Source of the DNA: CAZEDM01 sp964511075
GTDB taxonomy: Bacteria > Zixibacteria > MSB-5A5 > RBG-16-43-9
DNA: 64,000 nt
NCBI GenBank assembly: GCA_964511075.1
Contig: CAZEDM010000007.1
Coordinates: 124,001-188,000 of the forward strand
Direction of reading: 5' to 3'
Shown in pieces: positions 44,088-52,782 of the stretch. The position numbers and the translations under genes were made by a program. The notes below the pieces were generated by a model. That model was not told where the DNA came from, made no database searches, and was given only the letters and a program-made list of their open reading frames with translations. How positions within the stretch are numbered: position 1 is the stretch's first letter; each line of letters starts with the position of its first letter.

Positions 44088-44819
44088 TCAAGACCTCTTA
44101 TTCGATCCTTTTAAATCTGAAAATGAATTTATAGATTTGGAACCGTATCTGGTGACAAGAACTTTGATTCTGAATCCGTTTTCCAAAACCCTTAGCTGTT
44201 CCAGGCTCTCGCTTCTCTCCAAAGGCGTCTGCTTCAATCTGGCATAACCTGAGAGAAACCCTTTTCTGAAAGCATATACGCCAATATGCTCATAATAATC
44301 TATTTTGTTTTTCCTCCCATCTCTCTGAAAAGGTATGGGGAACCGGGAGAAATAGAGCGCATCTCCATTTTTAGCTATTACCACCTTGACCCTGTTCGGA
44401 TTTTCAAAAAAATCCTTGTCTTTGACTTTCATCGCCAGGGTTCCCATCTGAACGTTTTTATTTCTCTTCATATAACCGATCAACTCGTCCAGCATCTTTG
44501 GATTCAGAAAAGGCTCATCCCCCTGGATGTTCAGGACTATGCTATGATTAGAATTTCTGACTGCCTCGGCCACCCTATCCGTTCCGCTTTCGGGCTTCTG
44601 AGAGGTTAAGACCACTTTCCCACCGAAATCCTCGACCAGCTCCTTTATTCTCCCATCATCAGTAGCCACCACCAGCTTATCCATAAGTTTTGACCTGGAA
44701 GCTCTCTGGTAGACTCTCTGGAGTAAAGGTTTTCCCTGGATGGGCAGGAAGGGTTTCCCGGGAAGGCGGGAGGAGTTATATCTCACCGGAATCACACCCA
44801 TTACCAAATCCTTTTTCAT
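44088..44819 (-). CDS. kdsB: CMP-Kdo synthetase
   Basis: 243 residues. Nucleotidyltransferase with VIPVRYNSSRLPGKPFLPIQGKP, ATDD, LTSQKPESGTDRVAE, LNIQGDEPFLNP and EHIGVYAFRKGFL, the KdsB signatures. First gene of the Kdo operon: promoter at 44870-44898, leader about 45 nt without an evident Shine-Dalgarno sequence. pyrG starts 1 bp after its stop. Confidence 0.95.
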   Translation of the reverse strand: MKKDLVMGVIPVRYNSSRLPGKPFLPIQGKPLLQRVYQRASRSKLMDKLVVATDDGRIKELVEDFGGKVVLTSQKPESGTDRVAEAVRNSNHSIVLNIQGDEPFLNPKMLDELIGYMKRNKNVQMGTLAMKVKDKDFFENPNRVKVVIAKNGDALYFSRFPIPFQRDGRKNKIDYYEHIGVYAFRKGFLSGYARLKQTPLERSESLEQLRVLENGFRIKVLVTRYGSKSINSFSDLKGSNKRS

Positions 44820-44869
44820 GTCAATAATTTGACAAAATTTATTTTGAACAGCTTAGGAATACGAAATTC

Positions 44870-44898
44870 ATTTTACTAAAGTAAAAAACCGTTGTCAA
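44870..44898 (-). promoter_or_regulatory. Sigma70 promoter of the kdsB-pyrG-kdsA operon
   Basis: TTGACA (44893-44898), 17 bp, TAAAAT (44870-44875) on the minus strand, directly downstream of a terminator. It probably drives the whole block towards lptB-rpoN. Confidence 0.7.
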
Positions 44899-44899
44899 T

Positions 44900-44936
44900 A
44901 AAAAAATACGGTAAGTTTTTTTACCGTATTTTTTTT
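44900..44936. terminator. Bidirectional terminator hairpin
   Basis: ATACGGTAA and TTACCGTAT arms with A6-A7 before and T8 after. It insulates the Kdo operon from the HEPN-like gene upstream. Confidence 0.8.
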
Positions 44937-44983
44937 CAAGCTCCAAACGGACAAACAGACGAACTTTTTTACTGTAGGAACAT

Positions 44984-45225
44984 CCCGCCAATGGCGGGAA
45001 CGTTTCTCCCCTGAGGATTTGAATCAATTTACCGTAGGGGCGTATTGCAATACGCCCCTACTTTCAACAAGTCAGACATTTCCGTCTGACATCAATGAAC
45101 AGACAAGAATGTCTGTTCTACCATTTTTAATATTTCGTAGTGCAACTCTTCAGGGTCGCAAATGTAGCGGAAACCTTTAGGTTTCCATTTATTTAAAAAA
45201 ATGGAAGGCTGAAGCCTTCCGCTAC
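44984..45225. repeat. Cluster of five palindromic elements
   Basis: CCCGCCAATGGCGGG (44984-44998). GTAGGGGCGTATTG with its exact reverse complement, a perfect 28-bp palindrome (45034-45061). GTCAGAC/GTCTGAC (45071-45090). AACAGACA/TGTCTGTT (45098-45117). A 62-bp composite bounded by GTAGCGGAA/TTCCGCTAC (45164-45225), related to 31675-31725. No coding sequence is convincing in 44937-45236. Confidence 0.8.
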
Positions 45226-45236
45226 AAATTACTTTC

Positions 45237-45998
45237 TTAAGCCCAAACCCAACGGTGAAGACGCATATCCCATCTGATTGACCCAACCTGAATTCTGTAA
45301 GCATTCCCATCTTTATATGGGTCGATATAACACTTATATGTATCAATAAAAGCGGATAAAAAATTATTCGCACAGAAGTATAACTTATCAATATTTTGAT
45401 ATGAATAAACCGCTCGCTTATCTAATGACTTTCGTGAGATTGTTGAAAGCTCCCTTGTGATGGTAAAAAAGTTATCACCAAGGAAATATTGTGAATGGCT
45501 GAAAGCATTCCTTATATCTTTTTGCCAGAATTTTCTAATGAGGTCACCAATCGTTAACTTTAATTGTCTTGAAAGCTTTTCAATTTCAGCAATTTTTTGA
45601 TCAGGATATTCACAAACTACTTTTTTGCCTTTTTCAGTAATCATCATAAATTCCGCTTCACTCTGTTGTCCATTTAATACTCTTAAAAGATTCCATAAAA
45701 TAATGAATGGAAGATCTGCTTCCATAATATGACAGTAAATCATAATCTTAATTCTCATTTCTTGTTTCCTGTTATCTATTTTTTTAAGCATAGATTTAAA
45801 ATCATTTAAGAAGTCACAAACCTCCTGCATTTCATAATCGCGTATATAACTAATTAGTTTGTTCCCAGGCTCAAGTGAAGCGTCTATCGGGACCAAGGCA
45901 CTCAGCAAACGTTCGGGACAGGAGTGCACAACTTTGTCAAACAGCTCAAAAACAGCTGCTTGTATTTCAGTCTCTGATGGTAATTCAATATCAGTCAC
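45237..45998 (-). CDS. Uncharacterised protein with HEPN-like Rx4H motif
   Basis: 253 residues, start GTG at 45998 without a clear ribosome site. Mostly helical, no signal peptide. Residues around 165-180 read KDIRNAFSHSQYFLGDN, which fits the RNxxxH (Rx4-6H) motif of HEPN-fold RNases and HEPN accessory proteins. I recognise no closer family. HEPN proteins are frequent in toxin and abortive-infection systems, but no antitoxin or nucleotidyltransferase gene accompanies it. It is flanked by palindromes on the downstream side and looks like an isolated accessory gene. Confidence 0.5.
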   Translation of the reverse strand: MTDIELPSETEIQAAVFELFDKVVHSCPERLLSALVPIDASLEPGNKLISYIRDYEMQEVCDFLNDFKSMLKKIDNRKQEMRIKIMIYCHIMEADLPFIILWNLLRVLNGQQSEAEFMMITEKGKKVVCEYPDQKIAEIEKLSRQLKLTIGDLIRKFWQKDIRNAFSHSQYFLGDNFFTITRELSTISRKSLDKRAVYSYQNIDKLYFCANNFLSAFIDTYKCYIDPYKDGNAYRIQVGSIRWDMRLHRWVWA

Positions 45999-46120
45999 TG
46001 TAAACTTTAGCTAAATATTTGATCACCTTAACCCTTTGGGGGTCGCACAAAAGCCTAAGCAAGGCTGAAAGCCTCGCACTACGAACTCAGCGCATCATCA
46101 AGGATGATGCACTCCATATT

Positions 46121-46519
46121 TTAAACCACCGCCACTGCCTCTATCTCTATCATCGCTCCTTTGGGCAGTTCTGCTACCTGAACCGTTGTCCTGGCAGGTG
46201 GGTTCTCTTTGAAGTACTCTGCGTAGACCTGGTTCATCAAGGGGAAATCTTTCATATCCTTTAAATAAACCGTGGTCTTTACGACCTTGGACAAACCAGA
46301 GCCTGCTTCTTCTAATACGCCTTTGACATTTTCCAGAACCTGTCTGGTCTCCTTCTCAATCCCTCCTGAGACTATCTCACCGGTTTTAGGGTCCATTGGT
46401 ATCTGCCCGGCAGTGAAAATCAGACCTAAGCCTTCTAATTTTATCCCCTGGCTATAAGGACCGATTGCCTTGGGGGCTTTTTCTGTTTGAATTACCTTTG
46501 CGCTTATACTCTTATCCAT
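46121..46519 (-). CDS. ridA: RidA-family enamine/imine deaminase
   Basis: 132 residues from ATG at 46519, preceded by GGAGGG at 5 nt; longer in-frame starts lack a site. Family motifs: KAIGPYSQGI, FTAGQIPMDPKTGEIV, TVYLKDMKDF, NPPARTTVQVAELPKGAMIEIEAVAV, including the catalytic Arg. It hydrolyses reactive 2-aminoacrylate-type intermediates in the cytoplasm. Monocistronic. Confidence 0.95.
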   Translation of the reverse strand: MDKSISAKVIQTEKAPKAIGPYSQGIKLEGLGLIFTAGQIPMDPKTGEIVSGGIEKETRQVLENVKGVLEEAGSGLSKVVKTTVYLKDMKDFPLMNQVYAEYFKENPPARTTVQVAELPKGAMIEIEAVAVV

Positions 46520-46588
46520 TTTTCCCTCCTTTACGTCCATAATTAAACAAAATCCATTTCCTATGTCAATCATTGATAATTTTAGAGA

Positions 46589-46604
46589 GCTTGATAAATC
46601 AAGC
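46589..46604. repeat. GCTTGATAAATCAAGC palindrome
   Basis: 16-bp palindrome related to GCTCGATTTATCGAGC at 31653; partial forms occur at about 6719, 28273 and 46631, always between genes. Confidence 0.5.
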
Positions 46605-46671
46605 CTCTACAGAAATTGGTTGTAGGGAGAGGATTTATCGGACCCAAATTCTTTCCATAACTATCCAAAAG

Positions 46672-46724
46672 GAAAAAAATTAGGGCTGGGAAATTCCTCC
46701 TTTTTTTTGAATCTTCCCAGCCCT
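46672..46724 (-). terminator. Terminator of the 46777 gene
   Basis: AGGGCTGGGAA/TTCCCAGCCCT, 11-bp stem with a 17-18 nt loop, followed on the minus strand by AATTTTTTT. Confidence 0.75.
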
Positions 46725-46776
46725 CCGGGAGGCTGTTGGGTAAAGAGTGTTAGTCCGAGAGGCAGTTCAATACTTT

Positions 46777-47400
46777 TTAGGGTGAACCGTAATTTTTAAC
46801 CATCAATAAAATGCTCTGTAAGGCACCGGTTATATTGGATAAGATCTTGGAATATCTTTTCAAAAGCTCGGTATACTGCCAGCGTATGCTGAAAGCCTTT
46901 TCCGGGAACTCGAACAAATCCAGAAGGGTTTTCTTGTAGATCTCATCCAGGTATTTCAAAACGAAATAGGGATAATCCGGGATATTGGGGTCATGCACTT
47001 CTCCCCGGGAGAGCTTCTCTTTATAGGCCTCGATTTTCTCCAGTATGACCGTGCCGAAACACCAGGGTGACATTATCGCACCCAGATCAGAGGAATCTCC
47101 GTAATAGGAATAAATATATTTCAATACCTGATCGACGATCAGCTTCTTTGCACGGTAATAGGACAGGCATTCTACTTTCTTGGGGTCGCACTGGATGATC
47201 TTTTTATCCAGCTCTTTCTTCTCCTCTAAGCACTTTTCCTCCGCACCTTCCAGGAACTGGTAATAATCCTCAAAGTAGACTTTGGAATTCTCGTTTAAGG
47301 TCAGAATGTAATGCCCTCCCTCGTCCTTTTTGACCCTTGAATCCTTTATGGAAGGAATCCTTATCTCTGGAAACCCTCTTTTAATCCCGGACCTAAGCAT
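46777..47400 (-). CDS. Uncharacterised cytoplasmic protein
   Basis: 207 residues, AAGGAG site before ATG. Charged helical protein without signal peptide or membrane segment. Landmarks are KVYFEDYYQFLEGAEEKCLEEK, YYRAKKLIVDQVLKYIYSYYG and IMSPWCFGTVILEKIEAYKE; three Cys, no CxxC pair. I do not recognise a family or an active site. It has its own terminator and stands alone, divergent from the operon starting at 47767. Confidence 0.65.
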   Translation of the reverse strand: MLRSGIKRGFPEIRIPSIKDSRVKKDEGGHYILTLNENSKVYFEDYYQFLEGAEEKCLEEKKELDKKIIQCDPKKVECLSYYRAKKLIVDQVLKYIYSYYGDSSDLGAIMSPWCFGTVILEKIEAYKEKLSRGEVHDPNIPDYPYFVLKYLDEIYKKTLLDLFEFPEKAFSIRWQYTELLKRYSKILSNITGALQSILLMVKNYGSP

Positions 47401-47640
47401 CTTTCTCCTTTTTTAAATCCCGCAAGAGCAAAATAGCAAAAGGTATGCCTTGAGGCTCACTAACTTCTTGAAGTATAAGCCATTATTGAGGTTGCCCCTG
47501 ACTTTATGGGAGTAATCCTATATCGGATTTTGGCTTGAAACTATGCAAGCCTCTTCATATTTGGTGCAAGTGAATACAAAAGGATTTTTAAGTACTTAAC
47601 GTGTCATACAATATTCATCCTATAAAATGTGATTTTTTAC
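47401..47640. other. Divergent intergenic region
   Basis: No coding sequence, RNA gene or clear repeat seen in this part of the gap between the divergent genes at 47400 and 47767; the promoter of the + strand operon follows at 47641. Confidence 0.5.
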
Positions 47641-47668
47641 TTGACAAAAAACATAAAGGGGATATATT
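47641..47668 (+). promoter_or_regulatory. Sigma70 promoter of the NlpC-propeller operon
   Basis: TTGACA (47641-47646) and TATATT at 16-bp spacing (47663-47668). None of the TCACC-N6-GGTGA dyads or TGGGCA elements of the minus-strand export region is found here. Confidence 0.6.
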
Positions 47669-47766
47669 ATACTTTACAGATAATTAAGAAGGGGTAAATA
47701 CCACATAATTAAGAATTGATTTTTAAAAACGGTGAATAAATGTTTTTAAATTGAAAGGGAGGGAAG

Positions 47767-48477
47767 ATGAAGAAAATCATATTACTACTTTTGATCCTCA
47801 TACCTTTTATCGTTTTATGTAAAAAAAAACTTGGACCACCTCCAGCCAAACACGAACTGTTAGTTTCAAATGCTGAATGGTATGCTTTTGAATGGATTGA
47901 TTGGTTTAATAGAGATGGATGGTATGCAAATGATGGCACAACCAAATTGGACAAATCTGTGTCGTATAATTATTATGCAGCAGATGAGATTTCTGACTTC
48001 GTTGCTAAAATAAATGAATCATCAGTAGATGGTCAAACTCATTGGTCTGAGTATACAAGTTACAGACCTGGAGGAAGAGAAAGTGATGAACCCGATGAAT
48101 TCCCCTGGGCGGGGACTCGTTGTCAGGGTTTGGTATATCGGTCTGCTATAAAAGCAGGTTATTCTATTGATTCATACTATCTCAATTGCATTGACTGCTG
48201 GATGAACCTTGGAACGGAGGTCTTCTCAGGGGATATTAGAATAGGGGATATAGTTCTAATGGATTTTGATACTACACAAAATGGCTATGAACATATTGGA
48301 ATTGTTGATAATATAGAGATTCCACTACTTTTATCAGTAGTTGCAATATACACATCTCCCTTTAAGTATAAAGCGGGTTTCCATATAGAGTCCGACTATA
48401 ATACTGCATTTGAAGAAGAATTTCCAGGTCAACATTTTTATGTGTATGACAAAAAGTATATTAGATTGCCAGAATAA
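47767..48477 (+). CDS. NlpC/P60-like lipoprotein
   Basis: 236 residues. N-terminal signal ends IPFIVLCKKK, a probable lipobox. TRCQGLVYRSAIKAGY places a Cys in the same context as DCAGLVSRAW of the minus-strand array, and GYEHIGIVDN supplies a His, so a papain-like NlpC/P60 or CHAP-type hydrolase fold is likely. Neither dockerin nor cell-wall-binding domain is present. GGGAGGG site before ATG. First gene of a three-gene set with a propeller protein (23-bp gap) and a large propeller/sorting-domain protein. Confidence 0.65.
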   Translation: MKKIILLLLILIPFIVLCKKKLGPPPAKHELLVSNAEWYAFEWIDWFNRDGWYANDGTTKLDKSVSYNYYAADEISDFVAKINESSVDGQTHWSEYTSYRPGGRESDEPDEFPWAGTRCQGLVYRSAIKAGYSIDSYYLNCIDCWMNLGTEVFSGDIRIGDIVLMDFDTTQNGYEHIGIVDNIEIPLLLSVVAIYTSPFKYKAGFHIESDYNTAFEEEFPGQHFYVYDKKYIRLPE

Positions 48478-48500
48478 AAAAAATGCCATAAGGAGGAAAA

Positions 48501-49649
48501 ATGCAAAATATAAAAAAAGTAACAACAGTTCTCACTTTTCTATTTTTCATTTTTGGGGGTTTATATGTAGTAGCATTTACCATTGAGAATTATAAGGAGG
48601 TTCCTTTATTTGAGCTAAAAGTAGGTGATGGTCTTAACAAGTTTCGCTTAGGGTTTATTCCTGCTCCATTTGCATATGAAGAAGGCAGAAAAACTCTTTT
48701 ATGTACTGGGGGGACTCAGGTCTTTGTTGATAATTCTGGAAACTTTTATCTGTTTAAAAGTCGGCATAGTATTGTTAAGATAAATCCTCAGGGAGAGGTT
48801 ATAAAAGAGATAAAAGGAGCTAAAGGATTTACGGTACCAATTTATATGGAACTGGATGGATTTGATAATCTCTACGTTAAATTCCGAAATGATACCAATA
48901 TCGGGAGTAAATTCAGATATGCGGTTGCAAAATATGATAAGGACGGTAACTTTTTACACTGGATTGGAGAGAATAATGAATTTAAATGCATCTTCATGGA
49001 CGTGAATATAAATGGAACTGTTTTTTTAAAACGTTGTGGTGAAGATGCAGCTTATGGTCAGTTTGAAAGATATAATTCGGATGGTAAATTTACCGGATTC
49101 CTTCAGCATGAGGAACTCAGTTCAATCCCTAATAAAAACGGGGGGAATACTTCAATCTCTCATAAAGCTGTAGAGGATATGGATGGAAATCTATACGTGA
49201 TAAAAAGCAATGACCTCAATATTAAAAAATATCTCAACTTTGATGGAAGCTTAAAAAAAACAACAGAAGTCAAACCTCTTGTGGAAAAAACTGCGTTTCC
49301 TTGGGTGGAAAGGGTGAAACTACCCTTTCAAGGCTTTGATGTTACTAACAATATGTATTTTGGATATTCAACTAAATGGAAACGCGTGGAACTGGCAAAA
49401 AATTATGTTGATATTTCACTTTTTACAGATACGCTAATATGGTACAAATATGATTTCGGTGTTGAAAAATATGATACCTTAAAGTGCATCTCTTTAATGA
49501 AAAAAGAAAGCAAATTTTTAGCTAGAACAATACTAAGAAATTATAAAGGAGATTTTTATGAGGTTAATATATATTTCAATGACCCACCCAATGTAACATC
49601 TGAAGATCATGTCAAATTTTATAAATGGGAAAGAATAAAAGAAAACTGA
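48501..49649 (+). CDS. Exported six-bladed beta-propeller protein
   Basis: 382 residues. Signal segment (about 8-28). Propeller blades such as TQVFVDNSGNFYLFKSRHS, NLYVKF, AKYDKDGNF and GNLYVIKSNDLNIKKY; the end FYKWERIKEN corresponds to the IIKWSPVEGG tail of the minus-strand array. AAGGAGG site before ATG. It is a distant relative of the four array propellers and, like them, sits next to an NlpC-like gene. The next gene begins 44 bp on. Confidence 0.75.
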   Translation: MQNIKKVTTVLTFLFFIFGGLYVVAFTIENYKEVPLFELKVGDGLNKFRLGFIPAPFAYEEGRKTLLCTGGTQVFVDNSGNFYLFKSRHSIVKINPQGEVIKEIKGAKGFTVPIYMELDGFDNLYVKFRNDTNIGSKFRYAVAKYDKDGNFLHWIGENNEFKCIFMDVNINGTVFLKRCGEDAAYGQFERYNSDGKFTGFLQHEELSSIPNKNGGNTSISHKAVEDMDGNLYVIKSNDLNIKKYLNFDGSLKKTTEVKPLVEKTAFPWVERVKLPFQGFDVTNNMYFGYSTKWKRVELAKNYVDISLFTDTLIWYKYDFGVEKYDTLKCISLMKKESKFLARTILRNYKGDFYEVNIYFNDPPNVTSEDHVKFYKWERIKEN

Positions 49650-49693
49650 GAAATCAACTTTTCAATAATCCCAATGTAATGGGGGTGATAAAA

Positions 49694-52600
49694 ATGAAGA
49701 AGACAACATTCCAAACAATAGGAATAATATGTTTTACTACCCTCATGGCAATAAGCCTAAATCTTCCCGCAACCGAACTTGAAAGTCCTAACATGCTTGT
49801 TCCAAAAACTCTATATAATGGCTCCTATGGAACAATACAAAGATTTACAAACCCAGTAAGCATCGATAAGTTCGACTACCCAATTTTTGGCAGGCCTCAC
49901 GGCATTATCGCTTACAAAATCGCAGGAGGGGATGTAGACACTCATGAGTATCTGATGATAACCGATCCAATTTTTAACAGGGTCATCCCTGCAGATCAAC
50001 TTAACAACTGGGTTACAAGTTATGGGGCTCTCGGAAACGGAGAGGAACAATTCCATATTCCCCATGGCATTGCCAGTTGGGGAGCACATTCTTATTATAT
50101 TACTGATTCTTATAACAATCGGGTCGTTAGGATTGACTTACAGGGAACAGGAGATGATCCAGAAGATTATTATGTTAATTGGGCAGAAACATATACTAGG
50201 TCAAATGGCTATCCATCTGATACTATGCTAAATATGCCAATGGATGTGGATATAAGAATATTAGAAGGGGATCCTCATAATTATATTGACCTGATGGCGG
50301 TAGCGGACACGAGAAATAATAGGCTGGTTTTTTACCGGATATCCACCATGCATAAATTTGGCGGTATTGCCAAGTATCAGTCCGACGATTCCGGCGAACC
50401 TTTTTACACGCCGACTTCGCTCTGTTTTGGCCGGAATACCAATGGCTGGCAGAACAGCTATCTGTGGGTAGTGGATAATGAAGACCATAAGCTCAAGTTT
50501 TACTGTGTTGGATATAGTAGCCCCGGTGATTCTATCACCCTGAACGGCGGCGGCGTTTACCAGTTCCCGGAGGACTCTTATCTTAGCTGTGTGGAAGTGG
50601 ATAATAAAGGACTGATATACGTTTTGGAAAAGTATTCCGGAAAGGTATACAGGTTCTATCGTGGAGCTGGTGGATTAAGACTCATAGGTGTATACGGAGG
50701 TCTGGGAACTGATGACGGGGAGCTCTATTACCCAAATGGGATTGCAGTTACCCACGGAATAAACTGCAATAACTATCCTGACCCCTGTACACCATTAACC
50801 GATTTGGCAGATGCTTTTATCACTGAATCCTGGGGAGAACAAACCGGGATAAGAAGGTTTACCCTGGGGGTAGATGTGTTGAACCTCTGGGCTCAATATT
50901 ATCCTTACAGATATTCAACCGGCACGGGCAACTATATTGAATATGAATATCATACCACGGATTATGCCAATGTCACAAATAAAATCTTCGACCCTCAAGG
51001 CACGCTTGTCCACTCGCATACCAGCCCCAATCTAATCCCGGGACTTCACGGCTATGCCTGGGCAGTGGAGGATAACCTCAATGGGAATTACACCATCCAG
51101 ATAACTGCAGCCTCAACCTATTCCGGTTCGAATACCGATATAAAAGAGGTCATAATCTATGTAAACAAAGCAGACTCAACCCACGACCCGGTAATCACCG
51201 AAGGTCCGGGCCTGCAGGGGGTGACACCGGGTGCTTGTCTTGCTGACGGGAGCATCTACATAGCCTATGTCAAGGCTTTTGAACCAGATGATGAGCCTTT
51301 AACATATATCTGGCAAAACTATAATCTAGGCTATTTCCCGAATGGCTCATATAAGGATACTACGACCACCGATACTATAACTCTGATAATCGAGATTGGG
51401 CCTGGAAGTGCTCTTTATAAGAGTCTGGATATTCCTGCGGATTTAAAGGTCCGCGTAAGAGATCCTTTGGGTGGTGAGGCGTATGCTCACCAAAACTATA
51501 CAGTTGCCAATACACCAGAGGAATGCTGCAGCGGCTGTCCTTATATCTATGTTTGGTCTGGCTCTGAATTCAAAAAGGAGAATACTATCCTGGCTAAATC
51601 AGAGGATACTTTGCATTTCAAAAAGGAGAATGCGGACTTCTGTCTTTTGACTCTGCCTTTAGCCCTGACAGAGGAAAATTATAAACTTCAGATCAAAGAG
51701 TTTGAAAACGAGCATTCATATATAGATTATCTTAGCCTGGTATCTATAGACTATGCTGCTAATAAAAAAATTGGTGTTGCCTCAGACGGGAAATTCTATT
51801 TTTACTCCAACCCTCGTCCGCCTATTTCCTGTATCGATAATCTGGGTCAAGATTGCTTATCAAAGGTGCTGAAGGAAGATACTCTTTATTTTGAAAGTAA
51901 TTACAGAGGATATCTGATTTTGAATTATGGAGTTTTAGATGATTTTAAGGGCTTTAAAAAACCCTTGAGTGAAGGTGGCGGCGGTGACCCGCTCCCCGAT
52001 CCTCCCAAGGAGGACTGTTACTTCAATAAACCTGTACCCGGTCCGGTTGTCTCCCAGGGAAACATACTTACCGTGGAAGCATTTGCTGATAATGCCTGGG
52101 TTCCGGTGAATAAGCTTTATCCCCGTGCCAGGCCTGGTGTAACCCTCGTAGAATTCAGTGATTATATTAAGCCGGGAGAGGAATTGAAAATCAAACTCAG
52201 CTGGGAGAAAGGCTACAAGGCAAACCAGTTAGCTTATTACGATTTCGATAGCACGGGTTTTGTCTTAAACAGGATCCCCCTTTCCTCAGCTTATCACTCA
52301 GTCGAAGGTGAAGTTACCTCAATGCTTGCCAAAGATGACAATATATTTGCAGAGCTTGAGCCCGGAGAATGGATTGACCTGTTTTTCCCTTACCAGCCAT
52401 TAAACCCTGAGGTAAAAAGAGGTTTTGCCCTGATAGCCAGGGGATATTACCAATCCCAGGATATAGATTTTTGGAGCTCAGACAGCATCGTTTTGATACC
52501 TGACGATTTTTCCGTATCCCAAAATTACCCCAATCCCTTTAATCCCCAGACTGAGATTAAATTCAGCCTGCCCCAGCCCTCTCAGGTTAAGCTGGAAATT

Positions 52601-52780
52601 TTCAATGTACGGGGTCAGAAGGTTAAGACATTATTGAATCAGGATATGGTGGCTGGCACTCACTCGGTGATCTGGGACGGAAGAAATGAAGACGGGAAAA
52701 ATGTAGCAAGCGGGATTTACTTTTACAGATTAAAGGCAGGTGAATACAGAGTCACAAAGAAGATGCTGATACTCAAGTGA
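49694..52780 (+). CDS. Large secreted NHL-propeller protein with C-terminal sorting domain
   Basis: 1028 residues from ATG at 49694 (GGGGGTGAT upstream); 23 further in-frame codons upstream are not signal-like. Signal peptide to about 27. About 45-420 are NHL-type propeller repeats (GIASWGAHSYYITDSYNNRV, LYYPNGIAVTHG). About 430-640 contain Ig-like segments. A Cys-rich ECCSGCPYIYVW follows. The last 85 residues (SQNYPNPFNPQTEIKFSL, NVRGQKVKTLL, GIYFYRLKAG) are the FlgD-like/type IX-type sorting domain. It is expected on the cell surface or released. Ends in TGA, 2 bp from the stop of the convergent gene. Confidence 0.8.
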   Translation: MKKTTFQTIGIICFTTLMAISLNLPATELESPNMLVPKTLYNGSYGTIQRFTNPVSIDKFDYPIFGRPHGIIAYKIAGGDVDTHEYLMITDPIFNRVIPADQLNNWVTSYGALGNGEEQFHIPHGIASWGAHSYYITDSYNNRVVRIDLQGTGDDPEDYYVNWAETYTRSNGYPSDTMLNMPMDVDIRILEGDPHNYIDLMAVADTRNNRLVFYRISTMHKFGGIAKYQSDDSGEPFYTPTSLCFGRNTNGWQNSYLWVVDNEDHKLKFYCVGYSSPGDSITLNGGGVYQFPEDSYLSCVEVDNKGLIYVLEKYSGKVYRFYRGAGGLRLIGVYGGLGTDDGELYYPNGIAVTHGINCNNYPDPCTPLTDLADAFITESWGEQTGIRRFTLGVDVLNLWAQYYPYRYSTGTGNYIEYEYHTTDYANVTNKIFDPQGTLVHSHTSPNLIPGLHGYAWAVEDNLNGNYTIQITAASTYSGSNTDIKEVIIYVNKADSTHDPVITEGPGLQGVTPGACLADGSIYIAYVKAFEPDDEPLTYIWQNYNLGYFPNGSYKDTTTTDTITLIIEIGPGSALYKSLDIPADLKVRVRDPLGGEAYAHQNYTVANTPEECCSGCPYIYVWSGSEFKKENTILAKSEDTLHFKKENADFCLLTLPLALTEENYKLQIKEFENEHSYIDYLSLVSIDYAANKKIGVASDGKFYFYSNPRPPISCIDNLGQDCLSKVLKEDTLYFESNYRGYLILNYGVLDDFKGFKKPLSEGGGGDPLPDPPKEDCYFNKPVPGPVVSQGNILTVEAFADNAWVPVNKLYPRARPGVTLVEFSDYIKPGEELKIKLSWEKGYKANQLAYYDFDSTGFVLNRIPLSSAYHSVEGEVTSMLAKDDNIFAELEPGEWIDLFFPYQPLNPEVKRGFALIARGYYQSQDIDFWSSDSIVLIPDDFSVSQNYPNPFNPQTEIKFSLPQPSQVKLEIFNVRGQKVKTLLNQDMVAGTHSVIWDGRNEDGKNVASGIYFYRLKAGEYRVTKKMLILK

Positions 52781-52782
52781 TT

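Noticed and set aside
45092..45391. 99-codon open frame over the palindrome cluster
   Set aside because: Runs through two inverted repeats and into the HEPN-like gene in another frame; no ribosome site.
47480..47575. Possible -24/-12 element (TTGGC...TGCAA) before the + strand operon
   Set aside because: Spacing between GG and GC is one base too long and no TCACC/GGTGA dyads are near; the TTGACA/TATATT promoter explains the operon.
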